From positions 2,852,001 to 2,916,000 of the forward strand of contig CP019154.1 in the NCBI GenBank assembly GCA_002844335.1: a DNA stretch of 64,000 nucleotides. The letters are read 5' to 3'. The stretch is from Haloarcula taiwanensis (GTDB lineage: Archaea; Halobacteriota; Halobacteria; Halobacteriales; Haloarculaceae). Positions 34,175 to 43,399 of the stretch are shown here, piece by piece. The notes under the pieces are model-generated. The model had not been told where the DNA came from, did no database searches, and saw only the letters and a program-made list of their open reading frames with translations. Every line of letters starts with the position of its first letter. The first letter of the stretch is position 1. Position numbers and translations under genes: made by a program.

Positions 34175-34271
34175 ACGTGTTCAGACCGGGACCGGCAGGC
34201 GGGTCGGTTACCCGATCTATCGCTACTTGCCAGCCAAACGCTTAACGCCGGCAGACACCCACAGCGAGATA

Positions 34272-35009
34272 ATGGAGGTCGCACTGGTCACTGTCGGTGA
34301 CGAACTGCTCGCTGGCGACACGGAGAACACGAACGCGTCGTGGCTAGGGCGCCAGCTCACGGCTGCCGGTGCGAGCGTCGCCCGCGTCCTGACTGTGCCC
34401 GACGACGAGGCAGTCGTCGCCGACACTGTGGCGCGATATCACGACGCCTTCGACGCGGTCATCGTCACCGGTGGCATCGGCGGGACGCCCGACGACATAA
34501 CGAAGGCCGCCGTGGCGAGGGCGTTCGACCGCGACCTCGTTGTTCCCGACGACGTGCGGGCACACCTCGAAGCGAAGGCCGAGCGCTTCGCCGAGGACAA
34601 CCCCGAGCTGGTGGACCGCTACGACATGGACCTGGACCTCGATGCGTGGGCGTCGGTCCCCGAGGGCGGCCAGCCGCTACTGACCGACGAGAGCTTCGCC
34701 GCCGGCTGTGTCGTCGACAGCGTGTACGTCATGCCGGGCATCCCCGAGGAACTGCGGGCGATGTACGAGACCGTCGCCGACGAGTTCGACGGCGACCGGA
34801 CGACGGAGACGCTACACACGCCCGCTCCCGAGGGGGCGCTGGTCAGCCGCGTCACCGAGGCCCGCGAGCGGTTCGGCGTCGCTGTCGGGAGCTACCCCCG
34901 CAAAGACGACGCGCCCGGCCGAGTGAAGGTGACCGGCGAGGACGCCGCCGCCGTCACCGAAGCCGCGGCGTGGCTCCGCGAGCGAATCGAGACGGTCGAC
35001 GGCGAGTGA
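34272..35009 (+). CDS. CinA-like / molybdopterin-binding domain protein
   Basis: This 245-aa protein has the MoCF (MogA/MoaB-like) domain of CinA: LVTVGDELLAGDTENTNASWL near the start, VIVTGGIGGTPDDITKAAVA near residue 70 and VYVMPGIPEEL. CinA-type proteins act as NMN deamidase or ADP-ribose pyrophosphatase, but the C-terminal deamidase domain is missing here, so only the nucleotide or pterin-binding half is certain. The ATG at 34272 (MEVALVTV) matches the family start. It is convergent with the next gene, 1 base apart. Confidence 0.85.
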   Translation: MEVALVTVGDELLAGDTENTNASWLGRQLTAAGASVARVLTVPDDEAVVADTVARYHDAFDAVIVTGGIGGTPDDITKAAVARAFDRDLVVPDDVRAHLEAKAERFAEDNPELVDRYDMDLDLDAWASVPEGGQPLLTDESFAAGCVVDSVYVMPGIPEELRAMYETVADEFDGDRTTETLHTPAPEGALVSRVTEARERFGVAVGSYPRKDDAPGRVKVTGEDAAAVTEAAAWLRERIETVDGE

Positions 35010-35010
35010 C

Positions 35011-35700
35011 TCACATCCCGCCGCCCGCGCCGCCACAGCCCGCGGCCCCGCCGGCTCCCGCAGCAGCGCCGGTACATGCGGCGGCCGCGCCCGCGCTTGC
35101 GCCGGCGCAGTGAGCTGCGATTGCCGCCTGCCCGCCGCTGTACGCGCCCGTGCCCATCGACTCGGCGTCGAAGGGCTTCCAGTCGACCGGCGGGATCTCG
35201 TCGTCGCCGTTGTCCCCCTCGGCGACGGCCTCCCGGAGTGACTCGATGTCGAAACCCGGTTCGGTCAGGTACCGCTCGACGAGCGGCGGATGGACCGCGA
35301 TGCGGCAGTAGACGACCGCGTCCTCCTCTTCGTGGGCGTAGGCGAACTGGAGGTCGTAGTGACGGACGTGGCAGTCGGCGAACGGCTCCCGCACCGCCTC
35401 CAGCGCCCGGCCGGCGAACGACCAGACGGCGTCGCGGTCCGGTTCGCCGGCGTCCTCGAAGAGGAAGGTAACCACGGGGACGAGTATGTCGTCGCCGTCG
35501 TCGTGGACGTTGACTTTGTTTATTTCGGCGAGGTCCGGGTCCTCAGCGAGTTCCTCGGGCAGCGGGTCGAAGGCGGCGTCGATGGCGTCGTTGGCGGCCT
35601 CGCGCTCCTCGCGGTAGTCCGGCGTCAGGTCCGCGAAGCCGAGGCCGTCGAGGAAGTCGTGCATCTGTTCGGTCAGCGAGTCACTGTCCTCAGAGGGCAT
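35011..35700 (-). CDS. Haloarchaeal protein with an Ala/Gly/Cys-rich tail
   Basis: This 229-aa protein has an acidic globular part (1-182) with strands DDILVPVVTFLFEDAG and VVYCRIAVHPPL, then a 45-residue tail of almost only Ala, Gly, Ser and three Cys (198, 209, 222). The tail resembles silk-like or metal-loading low-complexity sequence rather than a membrane helix. Function is unknown, and I see no enzyme motif. The frame is open through the tail with normal start and stop, so it is not a frameshift artefact. Confidence 0.65.
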   Translation of the reverse strand: MPSEDSDSLTEQMHDFLDGLGFADLTPDYREEREAANDAIDAAFDPLPEELAEDPDLAEINKVNVHDDGDDILVPVVTFLFEDAGEPDRDAVWSFAGRALEAVREPFADCHVRHYDLQFAYAHEEEDAVVYCRIAVHPPLVERYLTEPGFDIESLREAVAEGDNGDDEIPPVDWKPFDAESMGTGAYSGGQAAIAAHCAGASAGAAAACTGAAAGAGGAAGCGGAGGGM

Positions 35701-35839
35701 CGGTCAGGTGTGACGGCGGCGTCGGCATAAATCTCGTGTCTGGACGGGAACGTGTCACACGGTCCCGGGTCCCGTCGCCGAGGACGCAGTCGCCGCCGCA
35801 AGCGGTGGGTTCATGCCGCGGACGGCCGGAACAGTCGGT

Positions 35840-36820
35840 ATGAACCTGACACAGCGCCCGCGCCGCCTGCGGACCGACGGCGTGCGCCCGCTGGTGCGCG
35901 AGACGGACCTCTCGGCGTCGGACCTCATCGCCCCGGTGTTCGTCGACGCGACGACGGACGAACGGGTCCCCATCGAGACGATGCCGGGCCACGAACGTGT
36001 CCCGGTCGACGAAGCGGCCGGCCGCGTTGAGGAGATTCTCGAAACCGGCGTCGAAGCGGTGATGCTGTTTGGCGTCCCCGAGTCGAAAGACGAGCGCGGG
36101 AGCCGCGCTTGGGCCGAAGACGGCGTCGTTCAGGAAGCCACGCGCCGCATCACGAGCGAAACCGACGCCTACGTCATCACGGACGTCTGTCTCTGTGAGT
36201 ACACCGACCACGGCCACTGCGGCGTCCTCGAAGACGACGCCGCCGAGGACCCGCGGCTGACGGTGTGCAACGACGAGACGCTCGACCTGCTACAGCGGAT
36301 TGCGACGAGCCACGCGGCCGCCGGGGCCGACATGGTCGCGCCATCGGGCATGATAGACGGGATGGTGGGCGCGATTCGGGAGGCGCTGGACGCCCAAGGC
36401 GACACCGACGTGCCCGTCATGAGCTACGCCGCGAAGTACGAGTCGGCCTTCTACGGGCCGTTCCGGGACGCCGCCGATGGCGCGCCGGCCTTCGGCGACC
36501 GCCGCCACTATCAGATGGACCCCGCGAACGCACGCGAAGCCCGCCGCGAGGTCGACCTCGACGTCAAGCAGGGCGCAGACGTGCTGATGGTCAAGCCCGC
36601 CCTGCCGTATCTGGACATCGTCAAGGAGATCCGGGAGTCTTACGACCACCCCGTCGCCGCCTACAACGTCTCCGGCGAGTACGCGATGCTCCACGCCGCC
36701 GCCGAGAAGGGCTGGCTCGACCTCGAATCAGTTGCTTACGAGTCGCTGCTGTCTATCAAACGCGCCGGTGCGGACCTGATTCTGACCTACTTCGCGGAGG
36801 ACCTCGCAGACGAACTCTGA
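35840..36820 (+). CDS. hemB: Porphobilinogen synthase (delta-aminolevulinate dehydratase)
   Basis: This 326-aa enzyme condenses two 5-aminolevulinate molecules to porphobilinogen in haem, sirohaem and cobamide synthesis. The metal-site cysteines CLCEYTDHGHCG near residue 117, the first active lysine SYAAKYESAFYGPF and the Schiff-base lysine MVKPALPYLDIV are all visible. The start at 35840 (MNLTQRPRRLR) matches the family. It stands apart from hemL (51.2 kb), but both feed sirohaem to NirA. Length is normal. Confidence 0.96.
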   Translation: MNLTQRPRRLRTDGVRPLVRETDLSASDLIAPVFVDATTDERVPIETMPGHERVPVDEAAGRVEEILETGVEAVMLFGVPESKDERGSRAWAEDGVVQEATRRITSETDAYVITDVCLCEYTDHGHCGVLEDDAAEDPRLTVCNDETLDLLQRIATSHAAAGADMVAPSGMIDGMVGAIREALDAQGDTDVPVMSYAAKYESAFYGPFRDAADGAPAFGDRRHYQMDPANAREARREVDLDVKQGADVLMVKPALPYLDIVKEIRESYDHPVAAYNVSGEYAMLHAAAEKGWLDLESVAYESLLSIKRAGADLILTYFAEDLADEL

Positions 36821-36922
36821 GCGGGACCGGTCGCGGCGTGTCCCCGTTCGAACCGCGCCCGTGAGCGTTCCACCGAAGGGCAGGTCCCTAACCTATTCAT
36901 GTACCAGGGGCGGAGTGGCTGT

Positions 36923-37636
36923 ATGCAGCGACAGTCCCTCCTCGTGGCGGTTGTCGCCGCGATTGCGCTGCTGTCGTTCAGCGTCGGCGCTGCGAGCCTC
37001 GACGCCGCCACCGGATCCGACCAGGCGGAGATGACCCGGGACGACAGCCAGATTGACAACCCCGACGGACAGGGCCTCAGTGACCCGCCCGGTAGCATCG
37101 ACCCGCCGGAAAGCGAGAACGGTGCCCGCGCGCTGCTGCCGAGTGTCCCCGCCCCGGCAGTCGGTGCGCTCGCCGTTGGCCTCGCAGTCGGGCTCGTGGT
37201 TCTCTGGCGACTGGCCGGCCAGAGCCGGACAATCGACGAGACGGGCGGCGAAACGCCAGCCGTCGGAACCGCGGAATCCGCGGAGACCCCCTCGCATAGC
37301 GCGGCTGCAATCGACGTGCCCCTGACCAACGACGTGTACCGCGCGTGGGCCGCCCTCGAAGATGCGGTGACCGTGGACGACGATGCATCGTCCCCGCAGG
37401 ACATCGAGGCGGACGCGACGGCGGCCGGGGCCGACCCAGACGCCGTCGCCTCGCTCCGGTCAGTGTTCGAACGGGTTCGCTACGGCCGGGAGCGGCCGGA
37501 CGCTGACCTGGAGTCCCAAGCCCGTGCGGCGCTGGAACGAGCCGCCGACAACGCGGACGATATCGCGGCGAGCCCCGACGAGATGCCTTCTGCGGACAAA
37601 GACGCCGACGGGTCCGCGGGGGAGGGCAAGGCGTGA
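36923..37636 (+). CDS. DUF4129 domain membrane protein
   Basis: This 237-aa protein has a signal or first helix (LLVAVVAAIALLSFSVGA), an extracytoplasmic Ser/Pro/Asp-rich stretch, a second helix (AVGALAVGLAVGLVVLWRL) and a cytoplasmic DUF4129 domain (TNDVYRAWAALEDAV, SLRSVFERVRYG). DUF4129 proteins sit with DUF58 and MoxR ATPases in putative envelope-maturation operons. The start at 36923 (MQRQSLL) is best for the helix. It overlaps the next gene by 4 bases, which begins with GTG inside GTGA. Confidence 0.8.
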   Translation: MQRQSLLVAVVAAIALLSFSVGAASLDAATGSDQAEMTRDDSQIDNPDGQGLSDPPGSIDPPESENGARALLPSVPAPAVGALAVGLAVGLVVLWRLAGQSRTIDETGGETPAVGTAESAETPSHSAAAIDVPLTNDVYRAWAALEDAVTVDDDASSPQDIEADATAAGADPDAVASLRSVFERVRYGRERPDADLESQARAALERAADNADDIAASPDEMPSADKDADGSAGEGKA

Positions 37637-38160
37637 CACTGCGCCGGCTTCCGCTGGCGCTCGGCCTCGTCGCGACAGCCATCGGCCTCGGCCTCGCCGC
37701 GCTCGGCGCGCCGCTGTTGCCCTCGGGCGCTGTCTCGGACCTCCCGATCCTCGCGGTGGCCGTCTTCGCCGGAGGCGTCGCGCTCCTCGCACTCCTCGTT
37801 CGTTCCCTCGACAGCGAACGCGGCGTGGCGCTGCCCGACACCGATAGCCAGTACGTCACGGTCCCCGGTGACGATATCGACGAGGCGCTTGCTGGTGGAG
37901 CCGGACAGGAAGCCATCCGGCAGCGCGTCGAGGGAGTTGCTGTCACCGTCCTCCAGCGCGACGGGCTCTCTCCCGACGAGGCAGCGGACGCGCTCCGGTC
38001 CGGCGCGTGGACGGACAGGGAGCCGGCTCAGAAACTGTTCGACGGGACACCGATATCGCTCCGGGCGCGGCTGTCCGGGTGGCTCTCGGGTATCCGTCCG
38101 TTCCAGCGGCGCGTCGCCCACGCGACGGCCGAACTCCGGCGGCGCGACGAGGAGCGATGA
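37633..38160 (+). CDS. DUF7269 family membrane protein
   Basis: This 175-aa protein has two N-terminal helices (LALGLVATAIGLGLAALGAPLL and LPILAVAVFAGGVALLALLV) and a cytoplasmic domain including LQRDGLSPDEAADALRSGAW and FQRRVAHATAELRRR. It is coupled on both sides: a GTG start overlapping the upstream stop, and a stop overlapping the DUF58 ATG. Families in this position are probably subunits of one membrane complex; the activity is unknown. The DUF7269 name is from memory. Confidence 0.7.
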   Translation: MTLRRLPLALGLVATAIGLGLAALGAPLLPSGAVSDLPILAVAVFAGGVALLALLVRSLDSERGVALPDTDSQYVTVPGDDIDEALAGGAGQEAIRQRVEGVAVTVLQRDGLSPDEAADALRSGAWTDREPAQKLFDGTPISLRARLSGWLSGIRPFQRRVAHATAELRRRDEER

Positions 38161-39413
38161 GCGAGGTCCACCGCACCGGCCGCTGGTTCGGGCTGGCCGG
38201 GGCCGCGCTGGTCGCCGTCGGCGTCGGGCTGGTGGGGCAGGTCCCCGCGCTCGTGTTGCTGGGCGGGCTCGGCGTCACGCTGAGCGCGTACGACCGGGTC
38301 GCCGTCCCGCCCGCCGCGAACGTGTCGATACAGCGGTCCATCACACCGACAGAACCCGCACTCGGCGAGCGGGTCACCGTGGCGCTCACGGTCCGTAACG
38401 ACGGGTCGCGGACGATTCCGGACCTCCGGCTCGCCGACGGCGTACCGGATTCTGTCCGCGTGGTCGAAGGGTCGGCGTCGCTGGGAACGGCGCTACGCCC
38501 CGGCGCGTCGACGACCATCACCTACGAGATTACCGGCGGGACCGACCGTTGCGTGTTCGATCCGGCGACGGTCGTCGTCAGGGACGTTGTCGGCGTCGTC
38601 GCCCGGCGAACGTCCGTTACGGCCGAGCCCGACACCGTCACCTGGGAACAGCCGGCCAGTTCGGCGCTGTTGCCGCTGGTCCCGGCGGTGGCCCGCCGAC
38701 CCGGGACAGTGCCCGTCGACGAGGGCGGCGAGGGGGTCTCCTTCTACGCGGTCAGGGAGCACCGCTCGAACGACCCGCTCTCCCGCGTTGACTGGAACCA
38801 GTACGCTCGCACCGGCGACCTTCGGACCGTCGAGTTCCAGCGCGAACAGTCGGCGACGGTCGTGGTCGTCGTCGACGCCAGGTCGGCCGCCGCGCTGGCC
38901 CCGCGACCGGACGCCGAGACGGCTGTCGAGCGGTCGACGATGGCCGCCGTCGCCCTCGTCGAGGGGCTCCCGGAGGACGGCCACGAGGTCGGCGTCGCGG
39001 CGTACTCGCCACACGGCGCGTGGCTCGCACCGGGCACGAGCGCTGCCCATCAGCAGCAGGCCCGGACCCTGCTCAGGACCGACCGCGCGTTCGCCGCGAC
39101 ATCGGTCACCCGAACACCGGATACGACGAAGCTCATCGCACAGTTGCCGACGGCGGCGAACGTCGTCTTCCTCGGCCCACTGTGTGACGACGACAGCGAG
39201 GCCCTGGTCCGCCGACTCGCCGCCAGCGGTCACCCGGTGACGGTCCTGAGTCCCGACCCGACCGCGACGGATACGGCAGGCCACCGGTTAGCCCGACTCG
39301 AACGCCGCGAACGGCTCCGTCGGCTGCGAGCCGCCGGCATCGCCGTCCACGACTGGCCCGCAACGGAGCCGCTGGAGCAGGTCACTGAACGGGCCTTGCG
39401 AGGTGGCCGATGA
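38157..39413 (+). CDS. DUF58 domain protein
   Basis: This 418-aa protein has two N-terminal helices, a beta-sandwich-like segment (VSIQRSITPTEPALGERVTVAL) and the DUF58 core with the hallmark REHRSNDPLSRVDWNQYAR, followed by a von Willebrand A-like fold with a VVVDAR strand (a partial MIDAS). DUF58 proteins act with MoxR-type AAA ATPases. No MoxR gene follows in this operon, which is unusual. The ATG at 38157 overlaps the upstream stop by 4 bases, and the 3' end overlaps the next gene by 4. Confidence 0.88.
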   Translation: MSEVHRTGRWFGLAGAALVAVGVGLVGQVPALVLLGGLGVTLSAYDRVAVPPAANVSIQRSITPTEPALGERVTVALTVRNDGSRTIPDLRLADGVPDSVRVVEGSASLGTALRPGASTTITYEITGGTDRCVFDPATVVVRDVVGVVARRTSVTAEPDTVTWEQPASSALLPLVPAVARRPGTVPVDEGGEGVSFYAVREHRSNDPLSRVDWNQYARTGDLRTVEFQREQSATVVVVVDARSAAALAPRPDAETAVERSTMAAVALVEGLPEDGHEVGVAAYSPHGAWLAPGTSAAHQQQARTLLRTDRAFAATSVTRTPDTTKLIAQLPTAANVVFLGPLCDDDSEALVRRLAASGHPVTVLSPDPTATDTAGHRLARLERRERLRRLRAAGIAVHDWPATEPLEQVTERALRGGR

Positions 39414-39892
39414 CGTACCGAACCGGGCTCGTCTGTGGCGGTGCGGCACTGGCGGCGGGTGTCGTGACGCTATTCGTCGCCGGCATCAGTGCGGTCTCGA
39501 CCGCTGCTGCCCTCGTTGGCGTGGTGCTGCTCGCCGGCGGGCAGCTAATTCAGTCCGGGCGGCTGATCGACCTCGCCAGCGCGTCGCTGTTCCTTGCATT
39601 GTTAGTGGCCGCCCTGCAGGGAGCAACGACGACGACGGTGCTGGTCGCCGGCGGCGCGACGGTGCTGGCCTGGACGTTCGCACACGCGGCAACCGACCTC
39701 TATGCAGACCTCGGGACAGCGCCCGGGACGCCCGTCGAGCTCACACATGTCGCGGGAACGACAGGGCTTGTCGGGGCGAGCGTCGTGGTGACGACGCTGC
39801 TCTTTCAGCTCGACGTGCCGCCGCTGTCGCCGCTGGCGCTGGCAAGCGTCGTGCTGGGCGCAATCGCACTTACCGCGGCGCTCAGGCGATGA
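39410..39892 (+). CDS. DUF7519 family membrane protein
   Basis: This 160-aa, five-helix membrane protein is nearly all hydrophobic, with a short hydrophilic loop TDLYADLGTAPGTPVELTHV in the middle. It is the last gene of the four-gene DUF4129/DUF7269/DUF58 operon and starts inside the DUF58 stop (ATGA). The function is unknown; it is likely a membrane subunit. The DUF number is from memory of haloarchaeal operons of this layout. Confidence 0.65.
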   Translation: MTYRTGLVCGGAALAAGVVTLFVAGISAVSTAAALVGVVLLAGGQLIQSGRLIDLASASLFLALLVAALQGATTTTVLVAGGATVLAWTFAHAATDLYADLGTAPGTPVELTHVAGTTGLVGASVVVTTLLFQLDVPPLSPLALASVVLGAIALTAALRR

Positions 39893-40231
39893 CCGGCCGA
39901 GCAGTGTGTACGGATAGCTGAGAGCGCGCGCAAGCAAAAACGGCCTATTTGGCCCCCTGTGGCCGGAACTGGGGTCGACAAACGTCCAAAATTCCAGTAC
40001 ACATATACGGACTTTCTTTACGGAGAACAACCTTATATCCATAATATCATACCATAATTTGGACGGTCGTCTACCAGATCCCCTCTAATTTCCGTTTTCA
40101 TAAAGGCAAACCTTATGTAGTGTTGTTACCAGAGCCATTCTCGTGAAAGAGTTGAAGAAGTTGAGCCATAATGGGAGAAAGTTGGACATGCAGCCGGCAG
40201 TAGATAACAAAACGAAACAGGTGAACTAGAA
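39893..40231. other. 339-base intergenic region upstream of amt
   Basis: The left part holds a GGCC-TATTT-GGCC hairpin just after the DUF7519 stop. The right part is AT-rich, with two AACCTTAT elements 80 bases apart (40029-40036 and 40109-40116) and a leader of about 90 bases rich in GAAG. I see no gene in it. Confidence 0.6.
40029..40116 (+). promoter_or_regulatory. Two AACCTTAT promoter candidates of amt-glnK
   Basis: AACCTTAT occurs at 40029-40036 and again at 40109-40116. Each could supply a BRE/TATA pair for amt, giving leaders of about 170 or 90 bases. Two promoters would suit nitrogen-responsive and basal expression, but this is inference. Confidence 0.35.
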
Positions 40232-41560
40232 ATGAGCTACACCGCACTACAAGTTGACCCGAACGTACTCGCAGAAGGTGTCAACCTCCTGTGGGTCCTT
40301 ACAGTATCGTTCCTGATCTTCTTCATGCACGCAGGCTTCGCCATGCTCGAGGCGGGCCAGGTGCGTTCGAAGAACGTCGCGAACCAGCTAACGAAGAACC
40401 TCCTGACCTGGTCGGTCGGAGTTGTCGTGTTCTTCCTCATTGGGTCCGGCATCTCGTCGCTCGTCGGGTCCGGATCCTTCGCGCCGGCGTTCGGTGCTGA
40501 GGCCGCAAACGACTACGTCGGGTGGCTGTTCGGTGCCGTCTTCGCGATGACGGCGGCAACCATCGTCTCCGGGGCGGTGGCTGGCCGAGCCAAGCTCCGT
40601 GCGTACATCACGTACACGTTCCTGCTGGCCGCAGTCATCTACCCCGTCGTGACCGGGCTCACGTGGGCCGGGTCCCACATCAGCCTCGGCGGTGTCGTGT
40701 TCAAGGACTTCGCCGGTGGGATGATTGTCCACGGTATGGGCGGTATCGCCGGTCTCACGGCCGCCTACGTGCTGGGTCCGCGCATGGGCCGGTACAACGA
40801 GGACGGCTCTGCGAACGTTATTCCGGGTCACTCGATGACCTTCGCCGTGCTGGGGACGCTTATCCTTGCTTTCGGCTGGTACGGGTTCAACGTCGGGACC
40901 GCAGCGAGTGTTTTTGTCGTTGAAGACGGCGCACTCGCGCTCGGTGCCTTCGCAACGGTCGGTCGCGTTGCGATGACGACGACCGTGGCGATGGCGATGG
41001 GCGCAATCGGTGCCGCACTGGTCGCGTGGCTGAAGACCGGCAAAGTCGACACGCTGTACGTCGCAAACGGGCTGCTCGCCGGGCTGGTCGGTATCACGGC
41101 CATCCCCGACACCACGACCTGGTGGGGCGCACTCATCGTCGGCGTCCTCGCTGGCGGTCAGCTTCCGATTGTGTTCAGCTTCATAGAAAACCGCATGAAG
41201 ATTGACGACGTGTGCGCTGTGTTCCCGGTCCACGGCAGTGCCGGTGTGCTGGGCACGATCATGTACCCACTTGTCGCAACCTCCGGCACCGTTGGCTCTA
41301 TCGGCAGCGCCCTCGCCGTGCAGGTGGTTGGTGTCGCCGTTATCGCCGGCTGGACGATTGTGACCACCGGCCTCATCTGGTACGGCCTCAAGGCAGCCGG
41401 CCAGGCTCGAGTTACGCCCGAACACGAGCAGGAAGGGCTGGACGTCAGCGAACACGGCGTCGAGACCTACCCCGAGTTCGGTGGCGGCGAAAGCGTTGTC
41501 GCCGATGGTGGTAAAGTGAATCCGAGTGTGCGTACTGACGGAGGTTCCAAAGATGACTGA
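40232..41560 (+). CDS. amt: Ammonium transporter
   Basis: This 442-aa Amt/Mep/Rh channel has eleven helices and no signal-peptide-like N-terminus. The family signature reads [16 protein letters not shown] with one pore histidine, and the second pore histidine is in VHGSAGVLG. It imports ammonium and is gated by GlnK, whose gene overlaps its 3' end by 8 bases. The long charged C-terminal tail ([20 protein letters not shown]) is the likely GlnK docking site. An upstream leader of 90 bases or more is unusual for a haloarchaeal gene. Confidence 0.97.
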   Translation: MSYTALQVDPNVLAEGVNLLWVLTVSFLIFFMHAGFAMLEAGQVRSKNVANQLTKNLLTWSVGVVVFFLIGSGISSLVGSGSFAPAFGAEAANDYVGWLFGAVFAMTAATIVSGAVAGRAKLRAYITYTFLLAAVIYPVVTGLTWAGSHISLGGVVFKDFAGGMIVHGMGGIAGLTAAYVLGPRMGRYNEDGSANVIPGHSMTFAVLGTLILAFGWYGFNVGTAASVFVVEDGALALGAFATVGRVAMTTTVAMAMGAIGAALVAWLKTGKVDTLYVANGLLAGLVGITAIPDTTTWWGALIVGVLAGGQLPIVFSFIENRMKIDDVCAVFPVHGSAGVLGTIMYPLVATSGTVGSIGSALAVQVVGVAVIAGWTIVTTGLIWYGLKAAGQARVTPEHEQEGLDVSEHGVETYPEFGGGESVVADGGKVNPSVRTDGGSKDD

Positions 41561-41918
41561 CGAAACCGACGACTCCGAAATCAAGATGGTAGTCGCAATG
41601 GTTCGACCGGACAAACTCGGCGACGTGAAGAAAGCACTCGCCGAGGTCGGCGCGCCCTCGCTGACAGTGACGAACGTCTCCGGCCGCGGCTCACAGCCCG
41701 CGAAGAAGGGGCAGTGGCGCGGTGAGGAGTACGTCGTCGATCTGCACCAGAAGGTCAAAGTTGAGACGGTGGTCGCGGACATCCCCGCAGAGGATGTCGT
41801 CGACGCCATCGCCGACGGTGCCCACACTGGCGAGAAAGGTGACGGCAAGATATTCGTCCTCCCCGTGGACAACGCCTATCAGGTCCGAACCGGCAAAGAA
41901 GGCCCAGAGGCAGTCTGA
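41553..41918 (+). CDS. glnK: PII nitrogen regulator GlnK
   Basis: This 121-aa trimeric PII protein senses ATP/ADP and 2-oxoglutarate and plugs Amt when nitrogen is plentiful. The T-loop reads [15 protein letters not shown] with the conserved tyrosine, and the B-loop reads [16 protein letters not shown] short N-terminal extension (MTDETDDSE) is haloarchaeal. The gene starts inside the amt stop region (ATGACTGA), so the two are translated together. Confidence 0.95.
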   Translation: MTDETDDSEIKMVVAMVRPDKLGDVKKALAEVGAPSLTVTNVSGRGSQPAKKGQWRGEEYVVDLHQKVKVETVVADIPAEDVVDAIADGAHTGEKGDGKIFVLPVDNAYQVRTGKEGPEAV

Positions 41919-41927
41919 GCGGACGAG

Positions 41928-42386
41928 ATGGTCGATGATACCGACAGACAGGTAGTAAACGCACTGCTCCAGGACGGCCGTGCGAGCGCCCGTGATGTCG
42001 CCGCTGCGACCGGCATCGCGGCGACCACGGTATCCCGCCGGATGGACGACCTGGAGTCGACCGGTGTGATCGACGAATACACCGTCGACATCGATTACGG
42101 GGCGCTGGGCTACGACGTGACTGCCGTGTTCCAGCTCTCCGTCGAGGGCGACGGGCTCGAACGGGTGGTAGACCGGTTACGTGATCGACGCGAGATGGTG
42201 GCGGTTTACGAAGTGACCGGCGACCACGACATCGTGGCCGTCGGGAAGTTCACCGACACGCAGTCGATGAACGAGCGAATAAAGACGCTGCTCACCGACG
42301 AGGACATCCGCTCCGCCTCGACATCAGTCGTACTGAACACGGTGTGTGAACACGAGCAGTTCCCGGTCGACGGAACTGACGTCTGA
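41928..42386 (+). CDS. Lrp/AsnC family transcriptional regulator
   Basis: This 152-aa regulator has an N-terminal winged helix-turn-helix (DRQVVNALLQDGRASARDVA, then TVSRRMDDLESTGVI) and a C-terminal RAM/ligand-sensing domain (MVAVYEVTGDHDIVAVGKF). It follows glnK after 9 bases, so it is probably in the amt operon and controls nitrogen genes. That makes it a candidate binder of the element shared by the nas promoters, which is inference. Length is typical for an archaeal Lrp. Confidence 0.9.
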   Translation: MVDDTDRQVVNALLQDGRASARDVAAATGIAATTVSRRMDDLESTGVIDEYTVDIDYGALGYDVTAVFQLSVEGDGLERVVDRLRDRREMVAVYEVTGDHDIVAVGKFTDTQSMNERIKTLLTDEDIRSASTSVVLNTVCEHEQFPVDGTDV

Positions 42387-42583
42387 GGCGCCGGCGGTCC
42401 TGTTTTCGCTGCTAGTTCAGTACGGGACGGCACGCTACGAGGTGCAACGGGAATGTGTCCGTAGTGGCTGCATTTCTTGCCCGGTACCCTGTGGGACCGG
42501 CAGCAGATGGCTGTCAGCCCCTATCCGCTGGTGAGCGTGGCTCCCAGCGGTGGCGTTAAGCCGCTCGCGCCGCTCCAGAAGAT

Positions 42584-43228
42584 ATGGGCTTGAAAGTCGA
42601 CGTGCGGAAGCTGGACCTTTTCAATCAGATGGCAAAGGAGGGGTCCGGGACAGTCGCGGATAACCTCGGCCAGTTGACCGGCCTCGACGCGACAGTTCGG
42701 ACCTCACAGATCAATTTTCTCGACATCGAGGACGTCAAAACACACATCGGCGACGACAAGGGCGTCGGCATCTACGTCGAACTGAACGAACCGCCCTACG
42801 GATACGTCCTGTTCCTGCTCGACCCGGCCGACAGCAAGCGGATGGCCAGCGCGATGATGGGTGGAATGGGTGAGCCAAGCGAGGGGGAGGGGTTCTCCGA
42901 CATGGAACGATCAGCGATGCAGGAGATCGGCAACATCATGACCTCCGCGTTCATCGACGGGTGGGCCAACGTGCTGGAGACGACCATCGACATGGGGACG
43001 CCGAACTTCGTGTTCGGACCGGCTGACGGCATCATCGACAAAATGGGCGGCTGGCCGGACTCCGACCTGGTGTTCGTCGTCGACTCGCGTATCACCGTCG
43101 ACGACGGTGACCTCGGGATGACTGTGTACACGTTCCCGGAACTGGAGGACCTCGTCGCGCTGATTCAGGATATCGACCTCGACACCGACGTGGCGGTCGA
43201 CACCGAAGCCAGCGACATTCTCGACTGA
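42584..43228 (+). CDS. cheC: CheC family chemotaxis phosphatase
   Basis: This 214-aa CheC-like protein dephosphorylates CheY-P in archaeal and Bacillus-type chemotaxis. Two helical active sites are expected. The second is intact, MQEIGNIM with Glu 114 and Asn 117. The first reads FNQMAKEGSG, with Gln 15 and Lys 18 where Glu and Asn belong. It is far from other che genes, sitting between nitrogen genes and an orphan binding protein. Bases 42387-42583 upstream contain no other gene I can support. Confidence 0.88.
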   Translation: MGLKVDVRKLDLFNQMAKEGSGTVADNLGQLTGLDATVRTSQINFLDIEDVKTHIGDDKGVGIYVELNEPPYGYVLFLLDPADSKRMASAMMGGMGEPSEGEGFSDMERSAMQEIGNIMTSAFIDGWANVLETTIDMGTPNFVFGPADGIIDKMGGWPDSDLVFVVDSRITVDDGDLGMTVYTFPELEDLVALIQDIDLDTDVAVDTEASDILD

Positions 43229-43370
43229 GAGCGACACGCTATCTCTGCTTCCCCATTTCGTATCGTCTCCAGTGTTGCTGTAACCGCTATAGCGATGCGT
43301 GACCATCTGTTACTTCCTGAGACCAGTCAGCCTGTGCCAATTGGTTACCCTTTTCTACTGAAATAAGTAT

Positions 43371-43378
43371 TATATATA
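43371..43378 (+). promoter_or_regulatory. TATA box of the orphan binding-protein gene
   Basis: TATATATA lies about 26 bases before the ATG at 43400, predicting a leaderless transcript. Flanking bases 43229-43370 contain no gene. Confidence 0.6.
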
Positions 43379-43399
43379 TTTATCATCAAAACAGCTGGT

